Of a stretch of DNA of 64,000 nucleotides, positions 52,904-60,052 are shown piece by piece. Below the pieces are notes generated by a model that had not been told where the DNA came from, searched no databases, and saw only the letters and a program-made list of their open reading frames with translations. Origin of the DNA: Prevotella sp. HJM029 (GTDB taxonomy: Bacteria; Bacteroidota; Bacteroidia; Bacteroidales; Bacteroidaceae). The stretch covers positions 1 to 64,000 of the forward strand of contig NZ_AZHT01000098.1 in NCBI RefSeq assembly GCF_000599605.1, in the 5' to 3' direction. Numbering within the stretch: position 1 is the first letter of the stretch; each line of letters begins with the position of its first letter. The translations under genes were made by a program, and so were the position numbers.

Positions 52904-53935
52904 CTATGGCTGTTCAGAATAAATCACCTGCACCATAGTCTGCCCCACTGCACGCAGCGTTTGCTTATCGATGTTCGCCATGTTGTCGGCCATTGTGTGC
53001 CAGGTGGGACCGAAACTACTTTGCCGACAATCGGGATAATACGGAATAATATCTATCGTTGGGATGCCTGCCAATTCGTTTACGGGCACGTGATCATCGA
53101 TAATGCCGCCACCATCTTGCTTGAGAAAGAACGAACCAAAGCCCACTTGTCGAGCCGCACGCCACACTTTTTTCACCACATCAGGGGCATATTCCAGCGA
53201 TTTTAACTCGCGATAGAACTGCGCTCCCATGCCACCTACCATGTCAAGCAGCACACCAAAGCGCGGCTTCACTGCGGCATCATAATGACTGGCCCAATAT
53301 TGTGCGCCCAAAGCCCACGTCGACTCGTTGTCGGGTTGCGACGACCACTGCGGCGTTCCCCAATCTTCGGCATCGAAACAAACGAAATCTATGCCCACAT
53401 TGGCATTGAGCTTGCCATCTTGTTGAATGGTTCTGGCTAACTCAAGCATCACGGCTACGCCACTAGCTGCATCGTTAGCGGCCAAGATAGGCTTGCGCCA
53501 TTGCGTGCTGTCGGGGTCGTTATCGGCCCAAGGACGGCTGTCCCAATGGGCACAAAACAGCAGCCTCGTCTTGGCTTTGGGATGAATGTGGGCGATGATG
53601 TTCGTGCTGTGCAGCGGCGTTCCGTCATAACCTTTGAGCACAGCCTTCTGCGTTTCCACCGTGCAGCCATAGCGTTCGAACTGCGTTATAATCCACTTTT
53701 CGCAATGGTCGTGCCCTTTGCTGTTCATATCGCGTGGGCCAAAAGTACATTGTGTGGCCGTAAACGCATAGGCACTGTCGGCATTAAACGTGGGACCTAC
53801 GGGCGAAGATTTCTCCACTTCGGCCGTCTCTTCCACATCAGCCGATGCCGTTTGATGCGTTTTATACCAGCGCAGACCACCCAAAATCACTGCGGCGGCC
53901 ACCACTCCCATTGCTATTTTCATTGTTTTTTTCAT
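52904..53935 (-). CDS. M28-family glutaminyl-peptide cyclotransferase-like protein
   Basis: 343 residues. An N-terminal membrane anchor (IAMGVVAAAVILGGLRWY) is followed by a short linker and an M28 zinc-hydrolase fold. Ligand and catalytic blocks are CAHWDSRPWADND, AANDAASGVAVMLELA, DFVCFDAEDWG and IIDDHVPVNELAGIP. The HWDSRPWADND and FDAEDWG forms match glutaminyl cyclases of oral Bacteroidales rather than aminopeptidases. Glutaminyl cyclase turns N-terminal Gln into pyroglutamate on exported proteins. Several signal peptides in this window end just before Q (for example ...FAQ-Q), which would give such substrates. Activity is inferred. Confidence 0.85.
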   Translation of the reverse strand: MKKTMKIAMGVVAAAVILGGLRWYKTHQTASADVEETAEVEKSSPVGPTFNADSAYAFTATQCTFGPRDMNSKGHDHCEKWIITQFERYGCTVETQKAVLKGYDGTPLHSTNIIAHIHPKAKTRLLFCAHWDSRPWADNDPDSTQWRKPILAANDAASGVAVMLELARTIQQDGKLNANVGIDFVCFDAEDWGTPQWSSQPDNESTWALGAQYWASHYDAAVKPRFGVLLDMVGGMGAQFYRELKSLEYAPDVVKKVWRAARQVGFGSFFLKQDGGGIIDDHVPVNELAGIPTIDIIPYYPDCRQSSFGPTWHTMADNMANIDKQTLRAVGQTMVQVIYSEQP

Positions 53936-53945
53936 ACATGTATTG

Positions 53946-54605
53946 TTACAACTGCCCTGCTTCCACCATCAGCACCACGCGTTCGGTAAGACGATCGACA
54001 CCATTGGGGTCGTATTTCTTAGCCAAACTTGCACCGAAAGTCCATGCAAAAGCCTGCCAAAAGCCCGCGCGCACAGGACCTAAAACGGCCTGCAACGTGC
54101 CATAAGCCGAGTTGCCTGTCTCTCGATAAACCAACTTGATGAGCAGTTTTCCCTGCTGATAGGTGAGCTTTTTCATGCGTGGCGAATACTCCTCCTTGAT
54201 GCTTTTCTCCACATAGGCCAAATGCTTATCCTTGGCTTTCTTGTTGGGCAGCGTCTGAATGTAGTCGTAGGTCTCCACAATAATACGGTTCACCTCTTTG
54301 GCGATGGGCAGCACCTTCTTCACATTATACACCAAACGGTTGTAGGCCTGCCGCTGTTCTTCGTTTTGAAACGTGGGCTGTGGATAGACATAGATGTTGT
54401 TGAGCTCGACATATTGCACGGAGTCTTTGCCCAAAAGCACCTTACCCACCCGCACCATTGGCACGAAAGTGGGGTCATCCATGTCGACAGGTCGATCCTC
54501 GGGAGCTACCGCATGCGCCGCCCCTTTCTCATCTTTCGCCTGTGCTTTCACCTGCTGCACCGCAACAGTAAGCATCATCAACAAGAGGATGTTCCACTTC
54601 ATCAT
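53946..54605 (-). CDS. DUF4294-type exported protein
   Basis: 219 residues. Signal peptide MMKWNILLLMMLTVAVQQVKAQ, an acidic linker, then the DUF4294 core: YVELNNIYVYPQPTFQNEEQRQAYNRLVYNVKKVLPIAKEV, LPNKKAKDKHLAYVEKSIKEEYSPRMKKLTYQQGKLLIKLVYRET, and a C-terminal GFWQAFAWTFGASLAKKYDP. Function unknown. The M28 gene starts 10 bases after its stop, so they share a transcript. Its likely -7 box lies only five bases before the ATG. Confidence 0.83.
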   Translation of the reverse strand: MMKWNILLLMMLTVAVQQVKAQAKDEKGAAHAVAPEDRPVDMDDPTFVPMVRVGKVLLGKDSVQYVELNNIYVYPQPTFQNEEQRQAYNRLVYNVKKVLPIAKEVNRIIVETYDYIQTLPNKKAKDKHLAYVEKSIKEEYSPRMKKLTYQQGKLLIKLVYRETGNSAYGTLQAVLGPVRAGFWQAFAWTFGASLAKKYDPNGVDRLTERVVLMVEAGQL

Positions 54606-54609
54606 GTCG

Positions 54610-54617
54610 CAAAATTA
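54610..54617 (-). promoter_or_regulatory. -7 promoter box next to the DUF4294 start codon
   Basis: Minus-strand TAATTTTG ending five bases before the ATG at 54605; if used, the message would be leaderless or nearly so. Confidence 0.35.
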
Positions 54618-54880
54618 CAGATATTTTCGCACATTCGCCCACAAAAGCTTTTAAATATCGTGAAAGCAAAGAAGCACACCTTGTATAAGTTCTGCGCACA
54701 CGACTGCAAAGCTGAAAACAATATAGGCCACTTTAGCCGATAATATGCGCGCTATTTCACCGCAAAATGGGGCATATCGTAATGCTATTTGCATGATTTT
54801 GCTGCCCCATCACACGGGAAAGGACGATGCAGTCAACAAGGATGAGGCTCGACCTGGCTCATACTCACGCTAAAAACAAC

Positions 54881-54913
54881 AAAAAAAGCGCGCGGCATTC
54901 ACATGCCACGCGC
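54881..54913 (-). terminator. Rho-independent terminator downstream of the PUL
   Basis: Arms GCGCGCGGCAT (54888-54898) and ATGCCACGCGC (54903-54913), one mismatch, with seven T on the minus strand. It lies 230 bases past the GH97 stop. Confidence 0.8.
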
Positions 54914-55142
54914 CTGCCTTGTAATCTGAATTGTTTAAAAACATGCGTTTAACAATGAAAATTTCAATCTGTGCATCGCTATGCACATGAAAATGTTAAG
55001 AAAAAGAGGAGGCCACATGCAGATTTCAAGACCACGGATGCATCTCTACTTTCTGCCCACATCCTTCCGCCGGCTATGATGTATTTTCATGCACTACCCG
55101 TGTAGCCAAGGCAGTTATGGTGTGGCCTTATGTGAGAATGTC

Positions 55143-57155
55143 TTACTGCTTAATGAGCTGAATGGCAAATCCGCCACTCTTTGCCAAATGGATGGGCAGG
55201 AGTGTCTCTGTAGAAACGAGCTGCTGATCGATAGCTAACGGATAGGGATTGCCTTGATAAGAGGCGCCATCTCCATCGCGATAGATGATAGCTTTATAGC
55301 GAGCACCCTTGTCAAGGAAATCAAACTTCAGCGTGAGGTCGCGCGCTTGCTCATCTGTCATGCCACCAACATACCAGTTTTCGGTATCGCGATCTTTGCG
55401 AGCTGTAACCACATATTTGCCCAACTCGGCCATCAACACGCGTGATTGCTGCCAGTTGGTGGGCACTTCCTCAATGAATTTGAAGGCAGGCTGCCCCTGA
55501 TAGTTCTCTATTTCATCGGCAGCCATCTGCCAAGGGGCATAAATCACTACGTAAGCCGCAAGCTGTTTGGCCAAAGTTGTTTGTGGATGGGTTTGCGGAT
55601 GCACACGCCCTTCGATGCGAAAGATGCCTGGTGTAAAGTCAAGTGGACCCGCTAAGATACGTGTAAAGGGCAAGATGCAAAGGTGAGAAGGTGGATTTCC
55701 GCCATCACCCGACCAAGCATTATACTCCTGTCCACGTGCACCTTCGCCCGAAACAAGATTGGGATAAGTGCGTTGCAGGCCTGTAGGCATCACAGGTTCA
55801 TGATTGATAATCATGAGATGATATTTTGCTGCCGTCTCAATCACCTTGCGATAATGGCGCACGCCATACTGAGAATGTTGCAATTCGCGATGGTCTAACT
55901 TATCGTTTACATAGCCTGTTTTCACCACTTTAATACCCATACGCTGGTACAATGCAAAGGCACTATCAAGCTGTTGCTCGTAGTTTTTGGCTGCACCTCC
56001 CGTTTCATTATGAGCAACAAGACTCACACCTTTTGACAAAGCATAGCGTTGAAGCCCTGCAAAATCATAGTCGGGATAGGGCTTTGTAAATGAGAATTTG
56101 TCACCTTCTTTGCCCCAATCGTTGTCCCAACCATAGTTCCAACCTTCAACCAGCACACCTTTCATGCCGTGGCGTGCTGCAAAATCGATATATTTTCGGG
56201 TGTTCTCGGTCGTTGCTCCATGCTTGTTGCCTTGTGACCAGGTCATGGTATTCATGTGCATTCCCCACCAAATACCGACATATTTTCCAGTCTCCAACCA
56301 CGAAGTATCGCCGATTTTACAAGGCTCATTGAGGTTTAACATGAGCCGAGAGGCCGCTACTTCAGCTAAGTTATGCGCTACTATCACCATACGCCAAGGC
56401 GAAACGAAGGGTGCTTTGGCATAGACCAAGTCACCATTTTGCCAAGGGACGAGCTTCGATTGCACTGTAACGCCGCCTTGTTGGCTTGAGATTGGCTGAA
56501 GATTGAGTGCAGCATAATCCGTGAGATTGGCCTCGTGAACCACCATATAGAGGCTATCATCCACCTCCATCGTGATAGGTGTCGACACCATTGGCTTTTT
56601 ACTGAGCGGCGATGCCGTCCACAAGGCTTCATAATAATGGGTGCCTTCGGTGGGAATCGACCAGGTTTGCGCATCGAAAGGGAAAGCAAACTGTGTCTCT
56701 TCGTTCATGATAACGAAGTCAGTAAGCTGCGGTTGACGCGGAAAAACATAGCGAAAACCGATGCCATCGTTGAAAACACGGAAGACAATGTTGAGCAAAC
56801 GGCCTTGCCCGGCGCACTGCTTAAGCTGCATGGTGAGCTCATTATAATGATTACGCACGCTGGTTTCCTCGCCCCAAGGCTGCTGCCATGTTTCATCTTT
56901 CGTGGCACGTGTGAAGCCAAGTAGGCGGAAATCCCTATCCAAAGCACCATCCTTGAGCTGCAAACCCAATAGTGAGGGCTGGATGAGCTGACGCTTGCCG
57001 CGCTGCAATTGATAATAGGGTTGTCCTTGTTGTGTGATACCAGTGGTCAAAGTGAGCATGCCATCGGGCGACGACACTTTCGTTAACACCTTGCCACTCA
57101 CTACAGAAGTGAATGCCAAGGCTACCACCAAAAACATAAATCTAACTAACTTCAT
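55143..57155 (-). CDS. GH97-family alpha-glucosidase-like enzyme (SusB type)
   Basis: 670 residues with a signal peptide (FMFLVVALAFTSVVSG). An N-terminal beta-super-sandwich (about 25-290), a TIM barrel with WGMHMNTMTW and GWNYGWDNDWG, and a C-terminal beta domain follow. Where retaining GH97 enzymes have a nucleophilic Asp (KxDFMD), this one has KTGYVND. The Glu blocks NHEPVMPTGLQRTYPN and GEGARGQEY match the inverting alpha-glucosidase branch represented by SusB. It cleaves alpha-linked glucose from oligosaccharides, probably in the periplasm. It is the last gene of the PUL, eight bases after the GH71/99-like gene. Confidence 0.92.
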   Translation of the reverse strand: MKLVRFMFLVVALAFTSVVSGKVLTKVSSPDGMLTLTTGITQQGQPYYQLQRGKRQLIQPSLLGLQLKDGALDRDFRLLGFTRATKDETWQQPWGEETSVRNHYNELTMQLKQCAGQGRLLNIVFRVFNDGIGFRYVFPRQPQLTDFVIMNEETQFAFPFDAQTWSIPTEGTHYYEALWTASPLSKKPMVSTPITMEVDDSLYMVVHEANLTDYAALNLQPISSQQGGVTVQSKLVPWQNGDLVYAKAPFVSPWRMVIVAHNLAEVAASRLMLNLNEPCKIGDTSWLETGKYVGIWWGMHMNTMTWSQGNKHGATTENTRKYIDFAARHGMKGVLVEGWNYGWDNDWGKEGDKFSFTKPYPDYDFAGLQRYALSKGVSLVAHNETGGAAKNYEQQLDSAFALYQRMGIKVVKTGYVNDKLDHRELQHSQYGVRHYRKVIETAAKYHLMIINHEPVMPTGLQRTYPNLVSGEGARGQEYNAWSGDGGNPPSHLCILPFTRILAGPLDFTPGIFRIEGRVHPQTHPQTTLAKQLAAYVVIYAPWQMAADEIENYQGQPAFKFIEEVPTNWQQSRVLMAELGKYVVTARKDRDTENWYVGGMTDEQARDLTLKFDFLDKGARYKAIIYRDGDGASYQGNPYPLAIDQQLVSTETLLPIHLAKSGGFAIQLIKQ

Positions 57156-57163
57156 CTTTTATT

Positions 57164-58363
57164 TTACTTTAAAATCTCGCGTGCCTTATCTATTTCCAAG
57201 CGCACAAGTGCTTGATAGGCCGTTTGAACACGTGGGTCATTGGGCTTGCTTTGACGCAAGGTGTACCAACGATAAATAAGTTCTAAATCGGCTTGACGAT
57301 AGGAAACACCTGCAAATTGCTGCAAGGCTACGAGATATTGATAACCATATTCGCGTGTTGGTTCTATCGTTGTGCCCTCACCATAATCATTCCATGTGCT
57401 CACTTGCAGCCATTTTAGCCCAGCCGATTTGGCTGCATTGAGCTGTCGATTGAAGAGTGCTCCGTGCTCAGCATCGTAGGTTGTATAACCCGTTCCTGCA
57501 CCACCTTCCTGATAATAGTCGTGGAAACCGGGCATCGCCCCACCGATATAATATTTAAAATGCTGTGCTACCGAGTAGTCGGGAGCAGGATTTACCCACT
57601 CATATTCGCCCTCACTATTGGTGTAGCCACCATTATTGACATATTGAGCATGTCCGTTTAAACAGAGAAAAACTGGCTTATCCTTTAAAATAGCAAAGGC
57701 CCTATACCAATCTTTTCCTCGTTTAATCTGCACAGGTCCGAAGATCATCAGCAGCGGTTTACCATCGATTTTCACATAATAGTCCTGACGAAAGAACGTT
57801 TCTGACAGGTAACGCATGTCTTCACGCAAGCGTTCCATGTTGTCTTTCGTACCATCGAGCTCTCGATCTTCATAGACAATGGCCAACTTTAGCCCAGCCC
57901 TCGCCACAGCTTTTGCCAAGGCTTCGGTGTTGCTTTTATGTTTTGCCACCGCATTATCGCTATGCACCCCATACCAATCGACCATCACTCCATCGACACC
58001 TGCATATTTCATGAGCAGACATTGATAGTCTAAAATAGCCTCATCGCCTGAAGCATAAGGCCTCGTCAGGGGATAATAGTGCGAGGCTATCTGCCGTTTT
58101 CCTGTGCCATCCACCACATCGGGATTGCAATTCTGCATGGTCCAGTGGTAGCCCCAATGCGTTCCGTTGCTTGTATTGGTTTCAAACCACGGCATAAAAT
58201 GCACGTAAATACCCATCGAATTGGTCTTCTTTACAGGGTAATTTGCTGCTGTTTGGTCGGCAATCTCTACTGTTTTTTTAGGAGCTGAAGGATAGCTTTT
58301 CTCACAACCACTCCAAGTTAGCAGGCCGCAATAGAGCAACAAAGGTAATATATATTTATTCAT
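57164..58363 (-). CDS. GH71/GH99-like glycan hydrolase lipoprotein
   Basis: 399 residues. The lipoprotein signal ends WSGC at residue 20. A TIM barrel follows with the blocks MGIYVHFMPWFET, GVDGVMVDWYGVHSD, LMIFGPVQIKRG and VSTWNDYGEGTTIEPT, the layout of GH71/GH99-like proteins. GH99 enzymes are endo-acting alpha-mannosidases or mannanases and GH71 are alpha-1,3-glucanases; which applies is not clear. The lipid anchor suggests surface action on the polymer before import by SusC/SusD. Encoded between SusD (137-base gap) and GH97. Confidence 0.85.
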   Translation of the reverse strand: MNKYILPLLLYCGLLTWSGCEKSYPSAPKKTVEIADQTAANYPVKKTNSMGIYVHFMPWFETNTSNGTHWGYHWTMQNCNPDVVDGTGKRQIASHYYPLTRPYASGDEAILDYQCLLMKYAGVDGVMVDWYGVHSDNAVAKHKSNTEALAKAVARAGLKLAIVYEDRELDGTKDNMERLREDMRYLSETFFRQDYYVKIDGKPLLMIFGPVQIKRGKDWYRAFAILKDKPVFLCLNGHAQYVNNGGYTNSEGEYEWVNPAPDYSVAQHFKYYIGGAMPGFHDYYQEGGAGTGYTTYDAEHGALFNRQLNAAKSAGLKWLQVSTWNDYGEGTTIEPTREYGYQYLVALQQFAGVSYRQADLELIYRWYTLRQSKPNDPRVQTAYQALVRLEIDKAREILK

Positions 58364-58500
58364 ATCTACTATAAATGTTAAAGTTTTTGTATCTCTTCGG
58401 GAGTTTATGATGGCTTAGGAAGATACGCTTCAAGATAGAAACACGGCGGTGGATTGGCATTTTGCACGCCAACCCACGCCTGATGTTCCATAGACTACAA

Positions 58501-60024
58501 TCAATAACCCGGGTTTTGTCTTAGATTAGCATTCTTATCGAGTTCCACTTTAGGGATGGGATAGAGCCCTGTATGGTTGTCGGCCTCAGCGGGTTTCTGC
58601 CACCATGCCTGGAAGAATGTACCAAAACGGATGTTGGTGGTGCGGCGAAGGCCTTCGAATACAAACTCATGTAACCACTCTTTATCCAAATCATCGAGGG
58701 TGAGGGCTGTCAAATCATTGAGCCCCGCGCGCCTTCTGACAAGATTAATATTATCGAGTGCGTTCTGCGTGAAGCCTAAACGGAAGTTGGCTTCGGCCTG
58801 CATCATGAGCACTTCTGCATAGCGCATGAGCACCCAATCGTTGTCTCTTTCCCACTGATCGTTAGCACTCCACTCATATTTATCAAGACGTGCACCCTCA
58901 TTTTGCAAAGCATTGGTGAAATCTTGAATCGCCTCGGTGTAGTTTAATGGTTCACCATTGGCCATCAACACAGGCGCTCCAGTGGCTGCATTATACTGCT
59001 GTCCGATGAGAAGACAATTGCGTCGCACATCATTTGCCTCGAAAGATGAATAAACTCCAGGCTGTGCACAAATGCCATTACCACACCATTGATACTTCCC
59101 TGCGGGGTCAAAAGCTTCCTTTTGGTTGTAATGATAGGTCATCGATGCCAAGTAATTGCCCACCGTCCCTTGCTTATGATCGTAAGGAATGGCAAAGATA
59201 ATCTCAGGAGAGTCTTCGTTTTTAATCGCGAAAGAGGCCTTATAATTGGGCGTTAGCGAATAGCCGCGCACCTTATCGCACGCGTTTAAGCAGTCTTGCC
59301 AGCGTGGAGTGCCCGTGTAAACCTCGGCGTTGAGATACAGACGTGCCAACAATGTGTAGGCAACATTCTTGGTGAATTTGCCATATTGGATGCCTGATGG
59401 CAACAAAGGTATCACGGCCTTGAGCTCCCGTTCGACAAAGTTAAATACCTCTTGGCGCGATGCATTGGCAGGCAAAGCCTTATCCGTAAAGTCGGTACTG
59501 ATGGGGACATTGCCGAAATTGTCGAGCAGATTATAATAGTAATAAGCACGAAGGCCACGGAGTTCTGCCTCCACAACTTCTTTTTGTGCGGTTGAAAGGG
59601 TGCTCTGTTCCACCTGATAAATCATGCCGTTGATTTTCGTTACACCGGTAAAGTTGTAACGCCAAAGCGACAAAACGCCAGTATTGTTGGCATCCCAAGT
59701 GTGCTTTTGAAACTCCTGATAGCGTCCACCATCATACCAATCGGTGCCTCTTGTGGGAATACATGCTTCATCGCTGGAACATTCTGTCGTGAAAAAGACA
59801 TATTCACACGTGGGATAACAATTGACACCATCGCCTTCAGGAGTGCCCGAACCATAGCCTCTTAATGAGGCATAGGCACCACCTACGATGGTAGACACTT
59901 CGCTTTCGTTCTTGCCATAATCATTCATTGAGACCTTATCATAGAGCTGTTCATTGAGATCGGTGCACGAGATCAAGGCAGAACTAACCAGCAGGGCTAC
60001 AGAAAGAATATATTGTATTTTCAT
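58501..60024 (-). CDS. susD: SusD/RagB-family surface glycan-binding lipoprotein
   Basis: 507 residues. Lipobox LISC near residue 20. The SusD N-terminal pattern is present (LNEQLYDKVSMNDYGKNESEVSTIVGGAYASL), then TPR-like helices (VEAELRGLRAYYYYNLLDNFGNVPIS), and the C-terminal WLHEFVFEGLRRTTNIRFGTF with TGLYPIPKVELDKN. It forms the lid of the SusC transporter and captures oligosaccharide at the cell surface. It starts 28 bases after susC on the same strand. Confidence 0.95.
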   Translation of the reverse strand: MKIQYILSVALLVSSALISCTDLNEQLYDKVSMNDYGKNESEVSTIVGGAYASLRGYGSGTPEGDGVNCYPTCEYVFFTTECSSDEACIPTRGTDWYDGGRYQEFQKHTWDANNTGVLSLWRYNFTGVTKINGMIYQVEQSTLSTAQKEVVEAELRGLRAYYYYNLLDNFGNVPISTDFTDKALPANASRQEVFNFVERELKAVIPLLPSGIQYGKFTKNVAYTLLARLYLNAEVYTGTPRWQDCLNACDKVRGYSLTPNYKASFAIKNEDSPEIIFAIPYDHKQGTVGNYLASMTYHYNQKEAFDPAGKYQWCGNGICAQPGVYSSFEANDVRRNCLLIGQQYNAATGAPVLMANGEPLNYTEAIQDFTNALQNEGARLDKYEWSANDQWERDNDWVLMRYAEVLMMQAEANFRLGFTQNALDNINLVRRRAGLNDLTALTLDDLDKEWLHEFVFEGLRRTTNIRFGTFFQAWWQKPAEADNHTGLYPIPKVELDKNANLRQNPGY

Positions 60025-60052
60025 TGTTTTTACGTATTAATATTCAACTTGC

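Larger units (their letters stand above)
54606..55142. other. Intergenic spacer between the DUF4294 group and the PUL
   Basis: It holds the DUF4294 promoter box, a GCGCGCTATTT/GGCATAT-type repeat at about 54740-54790 related to the dyad at 27483, and the PUL terminator. No gene or tRNA is seen; open frames through it lack any signal. Confidence 0.55.

Noticed and set aside
54222-54743. 173-residue + strand frame opposite the DUF4294 gene
   Set aside because: Antisense to a protein with signal peptide and conserved core; no own signals.
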